Positions 24,961-35,422 are shown, counted from the first letter of the stretch. The stretch is 64,000 bases of DNA from Ectopseudomonas khazarica (GCF_004521985.1 NZ_SBHZ01000009.1:154642-218641); one strand, 5' to 3'. The notes: a model not told the origin generated them from the sequence alone. Made by a program: numbers and translations.

Positions 24961-27285
24961 ATGAGCAGCCAGGACCAGCCCCCCATTCACCCCAAGGTGG
25001 TCAGCCTCGCCAGCCGCGGCATACAGCCGCGCTTCAGCGATCTGGTGCAGGCGTGCCGCAAACTGGTGATGAATCGCCTGGCGGAGCACCTCAACGGCGT
25101 CTTCGGCCAGGTCGACGACACCCTGTTCGAGTGCGCCGAGAAGGCCGAGAACAACAAGGTGCAGACGCTGTTCTTCGACAGCATGCGCGAGATACGCCGG
25201 CAACGCCCGCAGATCGAGCGCAGCTACCACCAGCAGATCGCCACCAACTTCTCCGATTTCCTCGACGGCAAGCTGCAGAGTCAGACCGCCGCGCAACTGG
25301 ACTCCGAGCACCTGGAGCTGGTGCAGAACGAAGATTACGAAGAGACCCTGCAAGTCACCAACATGGTCAGCCGGGTCAAGGCCCGCTGCACGCAGCAGCT
25401 GTTCGCCCTGGAGCAGCGCCTGGCGCTGCTCAACAACGGGCAGAAGCTCGGCGAGGACAACAACCCCTTCGGCCCGCAGGCCATCGCCCAGGCCTTTCGC
25501 GAGGCACTGGCGCCCTGCCCGTTCCCGCTGCAGATCAAGACCATCCTCTACATGCTCTTCGATCGCCATGTGATGCAGAGCCTGGACTCGCTGTACGGCG
25601 CCCTCAACCAGCGCCTGATCGACGCCGGCGTGCTGCCCAACCTCAAGTACAGCGCACAGATCAACCCGAGCGTCAGCCGCCCGGAGGCACCCAAGGCAGA
25701 GGCGCCCGCACCGGCGCAGCCAGCCACCGGCAAACCCGGCGCAGCCCCGGCGAGCGCAGAGCCCGCGTTGCTCGACCTCGATCTGAGCGCGCCGCCCCCG
25801 AGCGATCCGTCGGCGCTGTTCAGCGGCCTGTCCAGCCTGCTGGACGAACATCGCCACAGTCATCCGGATGCCCCCCTGCTCGGCGGCACGCGCAGCATCG
25901 TCAGCTTCTCGCCGCGTGAGGCCAGCCGGACCTACAGCGCCAGCGAGCTGCTCGCCGCACTCAACCGCATGCAACAGCAGTCGGCGCACGAACTGGCCCA
26001 GCGCCTGCAGAAGCCGCAGGCGGTCGAGGGCCTGAAGGCCGATCTGCAACAGCAGCTGGAATCCCACAGCAGCCTGCCCGGCGACAGCAAGGTTTCCGAG
26101 CAGGAAGCCGATGTGATCGACCTGGTCGGCATGCTGTTCGACTTCATCCTCGACGACGAGAATCTGCCGGACGCCTGCAAGACCGCGCTGTCGCACCTGC
26201 ATACGCCCTACCTGAAGATCGCCCTGATGGACAAGGCGCTGTTCACCCAGCATCACCACCCCGCGCGGCGCCTGCTCAACACCATGGCCCAGGCCGGCGT
26301 GCTGTATGGCAGCGAGGGTGACGAGCGCGGCTTGCTGGCCAAGATGCAGTGGGTGGTCGAGCGCGTGATTCACGGCTTCAGCGGCGACCTGGCGCTGTTC
26401 GACGGCCTGATCGAAGAGTTCAACGAATATGTCGACACCCTGCGCCACAAGGTCGAGCTGCGTGAGCGCCGCGCGGTGGAGGCCGCCAAGGGCAGGGATC
26501 GTCTGCTCGGCGCGCGCGAACAGGCTCTGGACGTGGTGCAGCGCTGCCTGGAGCAACGTGACCTGCCGGCGATCATCCGCAACTTCCTCGAGCTGACCTG
26601 GGCCGATGTGCTGGTCTTCGTCCTGCTGCGCCATGGCGAACAGAGCGAGGAATGGCGACGGGCCAGCGAAGTGGCCGAGCAGCTGGCCTGGAGCGGCACC
26701 CCGCTGGACGAGGCGGACACGCAGCGCCTGCAGGAACTGCGCGTGCCCATGCTCAGCGACCTGCGCAAAGGCCTGGAGTTGCTGGGTGGCTACCACGAGG
26801 ATGGCATTCGGCGCCTGCTGCAGGACCTGGTCGCCTGCCAGCACGCCGTGCAGGCCAAGCAGCCGCAACTGGCCGCACAACTGAGCCCCACCCTGCCGGA
26901 AAGCCCGCTGGGCGCCATGCTCGGCGAGGATGCCGACCTGGTGCGCCAGGCACCGTCACGCAACACGCTCTCGACACGTGCGCAGGCGCTGGCCAAGGAA
27001 CTGGCGGACGTCGAGTTCGGCACCTGGTTCGAATTCGTCAGCAACGGCCAGAGCCGCGTGCTCAAGCTCTCCTGGTTCAGCCCGACCACGCACAACTACA
27101 TGTTCGTCGACAACAGTGGTCAGCGTGTCGCGATCAAACCGCTCACCGTGCTGGCGAACGAAATGGAGAAGGGCCTGGCCCGCATCGTCACCCCCGAACG
27201 CGCAACACCACTGGTGGATCGCGCACTGACAGCCATCTACCGCGTGCTGCAGCGTTTCACTGGCCGCGCAGCCGAACCCCGCTGA
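24961..27285 (+). CDS. DUF1631 family protein (second paralogue)
   Basis: A 774-residue paralogue of the protein at 162-2468. Shared segments include VDDTLFECAEKAENN near residues 49-63 (DDTLFEMADRA in the first protein), the block DVIDLVGMLFDFILDDENLP, HHPARRLLNTMAQAG, and a C-terminal module (686-774) starting FGTWFEFVSNGQSR. An alanine/proline-rich linker lies near residues 238-270. No signal peptide is visible. A PilZ gene follows after 9 bases. That neighbour, and the beta-rich end resembling a degenerate PilZ/YcgR-type barrel, suggest a link to cyclic-di-GMP signalling; this is inference. Confidence 0.85.
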   Translation: MSSQDQPPIHPKVVSLASRGIQPRFSDLVQACRKLVMNRLAEHLNGVFGQVDDTLFECAEKAENNKVQTLFFDSMREIRRQRPQIERSYHQQIATNFSDFLDGKLQSQTAAQLDSEHLELVQNEDYEETLQVTNMVSRVKARCTQQLFALEQRLALLNNGQKLGEDNNPFGPQAIAQAFREALAPCPFPLQIKTILYMLFDRHVMQSLDSLYGALNQRLIDAGVLPNLKYSAQINPSVSRPEAPKAEAPAPAQPATGKPGAAPASAEPALLDLDLSAPPPSDPSALFSGLSSLLDEHRHSHPDAPLLGGTRSIVSFSPREASRTYSASELLAALNRMQQQSAHELAQRLQKPQAVEGLKADLQQQLESHSSLPGDSKVSEQEADVIDLVGMLFDFILDDENLPDACKTALSHLHTPYLKIALMDKALFTQHHHPARRLLNTMAQAGVLYGSEGDERGLLAKMQWVVERVIHGFSGDLALFDGLIEEFNEYVDTLRHKVELRERRAVEAAKGRDRLLGAREQALDVVQRCLEQRDLPAIIRNFLELTWADVLVFVLLRHGEQSEEWRRASEVAEQLAWSGTPLDEADTQRLQELRVPMLSDLRKGLELLGGYHEDGIRRLLQDLVACQHAVQAKQPQLAAQLSPTLPESPLGAMLGEDADLVRQAPSRNTLSTRAQALAKELADVEFGTWFEFVSNGQSRVLKLSWFSPTTHNYMFVDNSGQRVAIKPLTVLANEMEKGLARIVTPERATPLVDRALTAIYRVLQRFTGRAAEPR

Positions 27286-27294
27286 GGAATTTCC

Positions 27295-27627
27295 ATGGAA
27301 GAGCGTCGCCAACATAGCCGCCATGGCACCGAGATGCAGCTGGAGGTCTTCGACCTCAACAGCGGGCAGCGCCTTGGCCGTATCGTCGACCTGTCCGCGG
27401 ACGGTTTCATGCTGTTCAGCGACACCCCGCATACGGCCGATGCCGTACTGGAGTGCCGCTTGGTCTGCACCTCGGAGACCCATGGCCTGCAGGAAGTGCA
27501 CCTCGGGGCGGACTGCCTGTGGAGCCGGCCGGGTGCCGACGGCCAGCATTGCTGGGCCGGCTTCCATATCATCGACCTGGCCGAGGACCAGGCCAAGGCG
27601 CTGGAAGCGCTACTGGCCAAGCTGTAG
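27295..27627 (+). CDS. PilZ domain protein
   Basis: A 110-residue single-domain PilZ protein. Both cyclic-di-GMP binding motifs are present: RRQHSR at the N-terminus (RxxxR) and DLSADGFMLF ([D/N]xSxxG). It is probably co-transcribed with the DUF1631 gene 9 bases upstream and may be its ligand-sensing partner. A bidirectional terminator follows. The effector target is not known. Confidence 0.88.
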   Translation: MEERRQHSRHGTEMQLEVFDLNSGQRLGRIVDLSADGFMLFSDTPHTADAVLECRLVCTSETHGLQEVHLGADCLWSRPGADGQHCWAGFHIIDLAEDQAKALEALLAKL

Positions 27628-27675
27628 CCCCGCCCGCCTGGCGCAGATGGCCACCGCGCCCTCTGCGCCACAACG

Positions 27676-27703
27676 AAAAACGGAGCCCGCAGGCTCCGTT
27701 TTT
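27676..27703. terminator. Bidirectional intrinsic terminator
   Basis: A near-perfect stem AAAAACGGAGCC / CGCA / GGCTCCGTTTTT serves the PilZ gene on the plus strand and ettA on the minus strand. Confidence 0.9.
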
Positions 27704-27717
27704 CATCCACCGAACGC

Positions 27718-29385
27718 TTACTGCGCCAGTTTCTTGTAACGCACGCGGTGCGGTTGCGCGGCAGCGTCGCCCAGGCGCTTCTTGCGATCGGCTTCGAACT
27801 CGGTGTAGTTGCCTTCGAAGAAGTTGACCTTGGCATCGTCCTCGTAGGAGAGGATGTGGGTGGCGATACGGTCGAGGAACCAGCGATCGTGGGAAATCAC
27901 GATGGCGGCGCCGGGGAAGTCCAGCAGCGCGTCTTCCAGCGCACGCAGGGTTTCCACGTCGAGGTCGTTGGACGGTTCGTCGAGCAGCAGCACGTTGCCG
28001 CCCTGCTTCAGGGTCAGGGCCATGTGCAGACGGCCACGCTCACCACCGGAGAGGTCCTTGACGAACTTCTGCTGGTCGGCGCCCTTGAAGTTGAAGCGGC
28101 CGACGTAACCACGCGACGGCACCTCGTAGTTGCCCACCTTGATCATGTCGAAGCCGTCGGAGACCTGCTCCCACACGGTCTTGTTGCCTTCGAGCGCCTC
28201 GCGGCTCTGCTCGACGCTGGCGATCTGCACGGTTTCACCGATCTCGATGTGGCCGGAGTCCGGTTGTTCCTTGCCGGTGATCATGCGCAGCAGGGTCGAC
28301 TTACCGGCACCGTTGCCACCGATCACGCCGACGATAGCGCCTTTCGGGATGCTGAACGACAGGTCGTCGATCAGTACGCGGTCGCCGAAGGACTTCGACA
28401 CATTGACGAAGTCGATGACCTTGTCGCCCAGACGCGGACCGGCCGGGATGTAGATCTCGTTGGTCTCGCTGCGTTTCTGGAATTCCTGCGACTGCATTTC
28501 CTCGAAGCGTTGCAGGCGCGCCTTGGATTTCGACTGACGCGCCTTGGCGCCCTGGCGAACCCACTCCAGTTCGGCCTTCATGGCCTTGGCGTGCGACGCC
28601 TCGGCCTTGGCTTCCTGGGCCAGACGGTTGGACTTCGATTCCAGCCAGCCGGAATAGTTGCCCTCGTAGGGGATACCGTGGCCACGGTCGAGCTCGAGAA
28701 TCCAGCCGGCGACGTTGTCGAGGAAGTAACGGTCGTGGGTGATCGCCACCACGGTGCCGGGGAAATCGTGCAGGAAGCGCTCCAGCCAGGCCACCGAGTC
28801 GGCGTCCAGGTGGTTGGTCGGTTCGTCCAGCAGCAGCATGTCGGGCGCCGACAGCAGCAGACGGCACAGCGCCACACGGCGCTTCTCGCCACCGGAGAGG
28901 TGCTCGATCTTGGCGTCCCAGGCCGGCAGACGCAGGGCGTCGGCGGCGACTTCCAGCTGGCGCTCCAGGTTATGCCCATCGGCGGCCTGCAGAATGGCTT
29001 CCAGCTTGGCCTGTTCGGCGGCCAGCGCATCGAAGTCGGCATCCGGCTCGGCATAGGCGGCGTACACCTCGTCGAGACGTGCCTGGGCCTGCTTGATCTC
29101 GCCTACTGCCTCTTCGACGATGTCGCGCACGCTCTTGGTCGGGTCCAGCTGCGGTTCCTGCGGCAGGTAACCGACCTTGATGCCGGGCATGGGACGGGCT
29201 TCGCCGTCGATCTCGGTGTCGACGCCCGCCATGATGCGCAGCAGCGTCGACTTGCCGGCGCCGTTGAGGCCGAGCACACCGATCTTGGCGCCCGGGAAGA
29301 ACGAGAGAGAGATGTCCTTGAGGATTTCACGCTTCGGCGGGACGACCTTGCTGACCCGATGCATGCTGTAGACGTACTGAGCCAT
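27718..29385 (-). CDS. ettA: Energy-dependent translational throttle protein EttA (ABC-F)
   Basis: A 555-residue ABC-F ATPase without membrane domains. It begins MAQYVYSMHRVSKVVPPKR, the standard EttA start. The open frame extends 97 codons further without conservation and is not used. The first ATPase domain has GLNGAGKSTLLR and signature LSGGEKRRVAL; the second has GGNGAGKSTLLR and LSGGERGRLHM. The P-site tRNA interaction linker lies between them. EttA binds the ribosomal E site and gates the first elongation steps according to ATP/ADP. It sits divergent from morA. Confidence 0.96.
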   Translation of the reverse strand: MAQYVYSMHRVSKVVPPKREILKDISLSFFPGAKIGVLGLNGAGKSTLLRIMAGVDTEIDGEARPMPGIKVGYLPQEPQLDPTKSVRDIVEEAVGEIKQAQARLDEVYAAYAEPDADFDALAAEQAKLEAILQAADGHNLERQLEVAADALRLPAWDAKIEHLSGGEKRRVALCRLLLSAPDMLLLDEPTNHLDADSVAWLERFLHDFPGTVVAITHDRYFLDNVAGWILELDRGHGIPYEGNYSGWLESKSNRLAQEAKAEASHAKAMKAELEWVRQGAKARQSKSKARLQRFEEMQSQEFQKRSETNEIYIPAGPRLGDKVIDFVNVSKSFGDRVLIDDLSFSIPKGAIVGVIGGNGAGKSTLLRMITGKEQPDSGHIEIGETVQIASVEQSREALEGNKTVWEQVSDGFDMIKVGNYEVPSRGYVGRFNFKGADQQKFVKDLSGGERGRLHMALTLKQGGNVLLLDEPSNDLDVETLRALEDALLDFPGAAIVISHDRWFLDRIATHILSYEDDAKVNFFEGNYTEFEADRKKRLGDAAAQPHRVRYKKLAQ

Positions 29386-29758
29386 GGAGAACCTGACTGG
29401 TGAGAATGAGAGCTGAAAAAGTGGCGCACCCGGCACGCGTGGCGAAAACGTCGTGGGGACGCTGAACGTGCGATGCGCAACCGTCGCTTGCCGTCTGCGG
29501 CCGTTTTTCGCGACCTCCGCAGCCTGACAACGTGCAGAGACCTTAGCCGCCACGGAGAGGAACGCCAAGTATGGCGCGGACAGTTCGCGCACGCGGCGCA
29601 AAGCTACCGCAATGCAGGCGACAGGGCAAACTACGCTCGTCGAGCGGAACTGGCACTTGGCCACATTTACAGGCATTCTAGCCGGCTGACGTGAGCAGAG
29701 GCCCGCTCGCGCTTGTCATAGCAGATACAACCCCGCACTGGCTGCAGGCTCATAGAAC
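29386..29758. other. Intergenic region between ettA and morA
   Basis: A 373-base divergent region. I find no convincing ORF, RNA gene or clear promoter pair in it. The ettA ribosome site is AGG about 9 bases before the ATG. The plus strand ahead of morA has no strong Shine-Dalgarno sequence. Confidence 0.4.
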
Positions 29759-32700
29759 GTGTCGACTCCCTCATCCCAGCCGAACTCCCCCACGGGCGAG
29801 TCGCGTGCGCCAAGGCGTCGCGAAGCGCTGCGGCGTGCGCTGGTGGTCCTGGTGCTGGCGATTCTGGGCCTGCTGGCCTGGCAACTGGTGCAGGAGCATC
29901 GGCAACTGCTCGGCAGCCAGAAGCAGCTCAGCCTCAGCTACGGTGAACAGCTGGCCAAGCACCTGAGCCTGAGCATGCGCCTGAAGGCCCAGGCCGGGCA
30001 GGCCATGCTGCACAGCGCGGAGGATGCCAAGCACAGCGACGCCGAACTGCTCGGCACGCTGCGCAGCATTTTCCCGACCCTCAGCAGCATGGCCTGGTTC
30101 GACGCCAACGGTCAGTTGCTCAGCGACAGCTTCGCCAGTGCGAACGACCGCAGCTTCATTCGCAACCAGCTGCAGCGCAGCGCTTCGGCCGCCTACCATT
30201 TCGCCTTCAGCGCCCAGGACGGCGGCGCCCTGTACCTGCTGCTGCGGCAGGCCGACGGTAGCCATCGCGTCCTGCGCATGAGCACCAAGGCGCTGAGGAA
30301 CTGGCTGCGCGAGCAACACCAGAGCGAACACGACTGGCTGCTCGAGGACCGACAGAGCCTGCGCGTCATCGCCCGGGCCGACCACCTGCAGCAGGCGGCC
30401 GGCAGCATCGCACCGGTCACCGGCGCCGAGCAGGCGCAGAGCCTCGCGCAAATTCCCCTGCCCGGCAGCGACTGGCAGCTGCGCCCGCTCTTCGATGCCG
30501 ATCGCGCCAGCAACGAGCTGATGCCAGCGCTGGCCGGCAAGTTCCTGCTGTTCGTCCTGTGCTCGTTGCTGACGCTCCTCGCCCTCTACGGCCTGCAACG
30601 CGAGCAGCGCCGCCTGCAGCGCCTGAACAGTGAATCGCGGCGCTCGCTGCATCGCGCCGCCAGTGCGCTAGGGGCAGTCGAAGAACGCATTCTCGTGACC
30701 CAGTCCGATGGCAAGCTGCGCTACCTCAACCCGCAGGCCGAGGCGTTGTTCGGCCTCAGCAGCGAGGCCGCCTGGGACCTGCACCTGCTCGACCTGCTGC
30801 CCGACCTCGATCCGTTGCTGCTCAACAGCCCGCAGCTGGCCGGCGACCCCGGCCCCGAGCTGGTCCGGGTGGAGCGCCAGGGCAGCGCCCGCCTGTTCGC
30901 CGTGACCCGCAGCGACATCGGCAACGCCGGGCCAAGGGGTGGCTACGTCTGGGTACTGCGCGACGTGACCGACGAGCAGCAGGCGATGCGCGTGCTGCAG
31001 GAGACCCGCAGGCGCTATCAGGACATCTTCGACGGCACCGGGGTCGCCCTCTGCGTGCTCGACCTCTCCGGCCTGCGCAGCCTGCTGCTGCAGAACAAGC
31101 TGCGCGATGCCGCCGGCCTCCAGCGCTGGCTGAAAGCCGATGCCCAGCACCACACGCTACTGCTGGATCAGCTGCGCATCACCGAGGCCAATCAGGTGGC
31201 GCTCAACCTGCTCGGCGTCAAATCCATCGATCAGGCCTGGCATCAGCTGATCGACAGCGGCCCGATCAGGCCGGACGACCTGCGCTACCGGCTGGCGGTC
31301 GCCGTGCTCGAAGGTCCCAACCTGGTAGAGCTGGAGACCCAGCTGGTCACCGCGCAGGGCCTGCAGCGCCATGTCTGGCTGGTCCTGCGCCTGCCGGAGA
31401 TGATCCAGGACTACCAGGCCGTGACGCTGAGTATCAGCGACATCACCAGCCGCAAGCGCATCGAGCTGTCGCTGATCGAGCGCGAGCGCTTCTGGTCCGA
31501 GGTGGTACGTTCGGTACCCGACCTGCTCTACGTACATGACATGCAGAACCGCCAGGTGCTGTTCAGCAACCACAGCCTCGGCCTGCAACTCGGCTACAGC
31601 AAGGCCGAGCTGCGCAGCATGCGCGAGGATTTCTGGGAGCAGGTGCTGCACCCGGACGACAGCGACTACTACTGGCGTATCCGCAACCTGCAGAAAGTGG
31701 TCGGCGACGGCCTGCTGCTCGAGTCGGTGCTGCGCTGGCGCCACCGCGACGGCCAGTGGCGCTGGTTCAGCATCCGCGAGCAGGCCCTGGCGCGCGATGA
31801 GCGGGGCCGGGTAAGCCGCCTGATCGGCGTCGCCAAGGACATCACCGAACAGATCGAACGCAACCAGTCGCTGCGCGACAGCGAGCAGCGCTATCGCCTG
31901 CTGGCAGAAAGCATCAGCGACGTGATCTTCTCCACCGACAGCAGCCTGGCGCTGAACTACGTCAGCCCCTCTGTCGAGCCGGTGCTGGGCTACTCCGTCA
32001 ACTGGGTCATGGCCAACGGTTTCGCCAACATGGCCGCCAACCCGCAGCAACTGGTCGGCCTCAACCACCTGCTCGAACGCATTCGCGATGCACTCGGCGA
32101 ACGCGATCGCCTCAACCGCCTGCGCGACGAACTGCCGGACCAGCTGTTCGTGTTCGACTGCCTGCGCGCCGACGGCCACAAGATCCCGGTGGAGCTGCGC
32201 CTGGTGCTGATGTGGGACGAGAACGGTCGCTTCGAGGGCATCCTCGGCGTGGGCCGCGACATCAGCCAGCAGCGCCGCGCGGAAAAGGACCTGCGCATGG
32301 CGGCGACGGTCTTCGAACACTCCACTGCCGCGATCCTGGTGACCGACCCGGCCGGCTACATCGTTCAGGTCAACAAGGCGTTCAGCCGGGTCAGCGGCTA
32401 TTCCGCCGGCCAGGTGCTCGACCAGTTGCCCGGCATGCTCACCGCCGATCGCCAGCAGGCGACGCACATGCAGTACATCCTCGGCCAGCTCAACCAGCGC
32501 GGCAGCTGGGAGGGCGAGGTCTGGCTCAAGCGCAAGGGCGGCGAGAACTTCCCGGCCTGGGTCGGCATCACCGCGGTGCACGACGAGGAAGGCGACCTCG
32601 TCAGCTACGTGTGCTTCTTCAGCGACATCAGCGAGCGCAAGGCCAGCGAGCAGCGTATCCACCGCCTGGCCTACTACGACGCCCTCACCCACCTGCCCAA

Positions 32701-33979
32701 CCGCACGCTGTTCCAGGACCGGCTGCACAGCGCCCTGCAACATGCCGAACGGCATGACGAGTGGGTGGTGCTGATGTTCCTCGACCTCGATCGCTTCAAG
32801 CCGATCAACGATTCGCTGGGCCACGCGGCCGGCGACCGTATGCTCAAGGACGTGGCCGTGCGCCTGTCGGCCTGCGTCGACGGCGACGACACCGTCGCGC
32901 GCATGGGCGGCGACGAATTCACCCTGCTGCTGCAACCGCGCGCCACCCGTGAAGGTGCACTGAACCGCGCCATCCATGTCGCCGAACAGATTCTCGCCAG
33001 CCTGGCACGCCCCTTCGTGCTCGAAGGACGCGAGTTCTTCGTCACGGCCAGCATCGGCATCGCCCTCGCCCCGCAGGACGGTGACGAGCTGAGCCAGCTG
33101 ATGAAGAACGCCGACACCGCCATGTACCACGCCAAGGAACGTGGCAAGAACAACTTCCAGTTCTACCAGGCCGACATGAACGCCAGCGCCCTGGAGCGCC
33201 TGGAGCTGGAGAGCGACCTGCGCCATGCCCAGGAACAGGGCCAGTTCGTCCTGCACTACCAGCCACAGTTCTCCGGCGACGGCCGCCGCCTGACCGGCGT
33301 CGAGGCCCTGCTGCGCTGGAACCACCCGAGCCGTGGCCTGGTACCGCCGGACGATTTCATCCCGGTGCTGGAAGAACTCGGGCTGGTGGTACAGGTCGGC
33401 GAATGGGTCCTGGAAGAAGCCTGCCGCCAGCTCAGGGCCTGGCACGACGAGAAGATCCGCATCCCCAAGGTCTCGGTCAACCTCTCCGCCCGTCAGTTCG
33501 CCGAAGGCGACCTGAGCGCGCGCATCGCCGCCATCATCGAACGCACCGGGCTGCCGCCAGCCTGCCTGGAGGTCGAGCTGACCGAGAGCATCCTGATGCA
33601 CGACGTGACCAGCGCCATGCAGACGCTGCACGAGCTCAAGCGCCTGGGCCTGTGCATCGCGGTGGATGACTTCGGCACCGGCTACAGCTCGCTCAACTAC
33701 CTCAAGCAGTTCCCCATCGACGTGCTGAAGATCGACCGCAGCTTCGTCGACGGCCTGCCGGAGGGCGAGCAGGACGCGCAGATCGCTCGCGCCATCATTG
33801 CCATGGCCCACAGCCTGAACATGATGGTGATTGCCGAAGGCGTGGAGAGCCAGGCGCAACTGGACTTCCTGCGCGAGCACGGCTGCGACGAGGTGCAGGG
33901 CTACCTGCTCGGGCGGCCGGTGCAGGCCCAGCAGTTCAGCGCCCGGTTCAACGCTGCCGAGCTGTTCATGCTCATCTGA
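29759..33979 (+). CDS. morA: MorA-type PAS-GGDEF-EAL cyclic-di-GMP regulator
   Basis: A 1406-residue inner-membrane signalling protein (P. aeruginosa MorA is 1415). Helices near residues 25-42 and 261-279 flank a periplasmic sensor. About four or five PAS modules follow (from about 300 to 970, each starting near ILVTQSDG, FDGTGVAL, VVRSVPDL, LAESISDV and FEHSTAAI). The diguanylate cyclase has intact GGDEF at 1050-1054. The phosphodiesterase has EAL at 1182-1184, DDFGTGYSS from 1303 and IAEGVE. The RxxD inhibitory site upstream of GGDEF is absent. MorA controls flagellar timing, motility and biofilm. Start: GTG at 29759, which keeps the first helix. glyA follows, the same order as in P. aeruginosa. 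Confidence 0.93.
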   Translation: MSTPSSQPNSPTGESRAPRRREALRRALVVLVLAILGLLAWQLVQEHRQLLGSQKQLSLSYGEQLAKHLSLSMRLKAQAGQAMLHSAEDAKHSDAELLGTLRSIFPTLSSMAWFDANGQLLSDSFASANDRSFIRNQLQRSASAAYHFAFSAQDGGALYLLLRQADGSHRVLRMSTKALRNWLREQHQSEHDWLLEDRQSLRVIARADHLQQAAGSIAPVTGAEQAQSLAQIPLPGSDWQLRPLFDADRASNELMPALAGKFLLFVLCSLLTLLALYGLQREQRRLQRLNSESRRSLHRAASALGAVEERILVTQSDGKLRYLNPQAEALFGLSSEAAWDLHLLDLLPDLDPLLLNSPQLAGDPGPELVRVERQGSARLFAVTRSDIGNAGPRGGYVWVLRDVTDEQQAMRVLQETRRRYQDIFDGTGVALCVLDLSGLRSLLLQNKLRDAAGLQRWLKADAQHHTLLLDQLRITEANQVALNLLGVKSIDQAWHQLIDSGPIRPDDLRYRLAVAVLEGPNLVELETQLVTAQGLQRHVWLVLRLPEMIQDYQAVTLSISDITSRKRIELSLIERERFWSEVVRSVPDLLYVHDMQNRQVLFSNHSLGLQLGYSKAELRSMREDFWEQVLHPDDSDYYWRIRNLQKVVGDGLLLESVLRWRHRDGQWRWFSIREQALARDERGRVSRLIGVAKDITEQIERNQSLRDSEQRYRLLAESISDVIFSTDSSLALNYVSPSVEPVLGYSVNWVMANGFANMAANPQQLVGLNHLLERIRDALGERDRLNRLRDELPDQLFVFDCLRADGHKIPVELRLVLMWDENGRFEGILGVGRDISQQRRAEKDLRMAATVFEHSTAAILVTDPAGYIVQVNKAFSRVSGYSAGQVLDQLPGMLTADRQQATHMQYILGQLNQRGSWEGEVWLKRKGGENFPAWVGITAVHDEEGDLVSYVCFFSDISERKASEQRIHRLAYYDALTHLPNRTLFQDRLHSALQHAERHDEWVVLMFLDLDRFKPINDSLGHAAGDRMLKDVAVRLSACVDGDDTVARMGGDEFTLLLQPRATREGALNRAIHVAEQILASLARPFVLEGREFFVTASIGIALAPQDGDELSQLMKNADTAMYHAKERGKNNFQFYQADMNASALERLELESDLRHAQEQGQFVLHYQPQFSGDGRRLTGVEALLRWNHPSRGLVPPDDFIPVLEELGLVVQVGEWVLEEACRQLRAWHDEKIRIPKVSVNLSARQFAEGDLSARIAAIIERTGLPPACLEVELTESILMHDVTSAMQTLHELKRLGLCIAVDDFGTGYSSLNYLKQFPIDVLKIDRSFVDGLPEGEQDAQIARAIIAMAHSLNMMVIAEGVESQAQLDFLREHGCDEVQGYLLGRPVQAQQFSARFNAAELFMLI

Positions 33980-34099
33980 ACGACGCGCATGAGGGCCACT
34001 TGTCTGCCTCATGACCGACCTTCATATGCCTGAATGCGACCTTTGCGGTAGAATCCGCCCCTTAATTTCTTCCGCCCAACTGGTTTTCAGGGGATTGCC

Positions 34100-35353
34100 A
34101 TGTTCAGCCGTGATTTGAATCTCGCTCGTTTTGACGCCGAACTCTTTGCCGCGATGGAGCAGGAAGCTCAGCGCCAGGAAGAGCACATCGAGCTGATCGC
34201 CTCGGAAAACTACACCAGCCCGGCAGTGATGGAAGCCCAGGGCAGCGTGCTGACCAACAAGTACGCCGAAGGCTACCCGGGCAAGCGTTACTACGGTGGC
34301 TGCGAGTACGTCGACGTGGTCGAGCAGCTGGCCATCGACCGCGCCAAGGAGCTGTTCGGCGCCGACTACGCCAACGTCCAGCCGCACTCCGGCAGCCAGG
34401 CCAACAGCGCCGTGTACATGGCCCTGCTCAACGCCGGCGACACCGTGCTGGGCATGAGCCTGGCCCACGGCGGCCACCTGACCCACGGCGCCAGCGTCAG
34501 CTTCTCCGGCAAGATCTACAACGCCGTGCAGTACGGCATCAACGACCAGGGCCTGATCGACTACGACGAAGTCGAGCGCCTGGCCGTCGAGCACAAGCCG
34601 AAGATGATCATCGCCGGCTTCAGCGCCTACTCGCAGGTACTGGACTTCCCGCGCTTCCGCGCCATCGCCGACAAGGTCGGTGCCTACCTGTTCGTCGACA
34701 TGGCCCACGTCGCCGGCCTGGTCGCCGCCGGCCTGTACCCGAACCCGGTGCCGTTCGCCGACGTGGTCACCACCACCACCCACAAGACCCTGCGCGGTCC
34801 GCGCGGTGGCCTGATCCTGGCGCGCAAGAACGAAGAGCTGGAGAAGAAGTTCAACTCCGCCGTTTTCCCGGGCGGCCAGGGCGGCCCGCTGGAGCACGTT
34901 ATCGCCGCCAAGGCCGTGTGCTTCAAGGAAGCACTGCAGCCCGAGTTCAAGGCCTACCAGGCCCAGGTGATCAAGAACGCCCAGAGCATGGCTCAGGTGT
35001 TCATCGAAAACGGCTACGACGTGGTTTCCGGCGGCACCGAGAACCACCTGTTCCTGCTGTCGCTGATCAAGCAGGACATCACCGGCAAGGACGCGGACGC
35101 CGCCCTGGGCCGCGCCTACATCACCGTGAACAAGAACAGCGTACCGAACGACCCGCGCTCGCCGTTCGTCACCTCCGGCCTGCGTATCGGCACCCCGGCC
35201 GTGACCACTCGCGGCTTCAAGGAAGACGAGTGCCGCCAGCTGGCAGGCTGGATCTGTGAAGTGCTGGCCAACATCGGCAACGATGACGTCGAAGGCCGCG
35301 TGCGCGAGCAGGTCAAGGCCCTGTGCGCCCGCTTCCCGGTCTACGGCAACTGA
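34100..35353 (+). CDS. glyA: Serine hydroxymethyltransferase
   Basis: A 417-residue PLP enzyme that interconverts serine and glycine and makes 5,10-methylene-THF. The PLP lysine is K229 in [34 protein letters not shown] and [14 protein letters not shown] are the family substrate-site motifs. The start is ATG 34100 after CAGGGG. A TAGAAT -10-like box lies about 45 bases upstream. An intrinsic terminator follows 17 bases after the stop. Pseudomonas carries several glyA copies; this is the morA-linked one. Confidence 0.97.
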   Translation: MFSRDLNLARFDAELFAAMEQEAQRQEEHIELIASENYTSPAVMEAQGSVLTNKYAEGYPGKRYYGGCEYVDVVEQLAIDRAKELFGADYANVQPHSGSQANSAVYMALLNAGDTVLGMSLAHGGHLTHGASVSFSGKIYNAVQYGINDQGLIDYDEVERLAVEHKPKMIIAGFSAYSQVLDFPRFRAIADKVGAYLFVDMAHVAGLVAAGLYPNPVPFADVVTTTTHKTLRGPRGGLILARKNEELEKKFNSAVFPGGQGGPLEHVIAAKAVCFKEALQPEFKAYQAQVIKNAQSMAQVFIENGYDVVSGGTENHLFLLSLIKQDITGKDADAALGRAYITVNKNSVPNDPRSPFVTSGLRIGTPAVTTRGFKEDECRQLAGWICEVLANIGNDDVEGRVREQVKALCARFPVYGN

Positions 35354-35370
35354 GGCTCAGCCTGAAATGA

Positions 35371-35400
35371 AGAAGCCCGCCGATCGGCGGGCTTCTTTTT
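35371..35400 (+). terminator. Intrinsic terminator of glyA
   Basis: An 11-bp stem AGAAGCCCGCC / GATC / GGCGGGCTTCT is followed by T residues. Confidence 0.92.
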
Positions 35401-35422
35401 GCCTGGGATCCGACGCAGCACG

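Noticed and set aside
31157..34012. Long minus-strand open frame (951 codons)
   Set aside because: Antisense to morA, which has intact PAS, GGDEF and EAL motifs.
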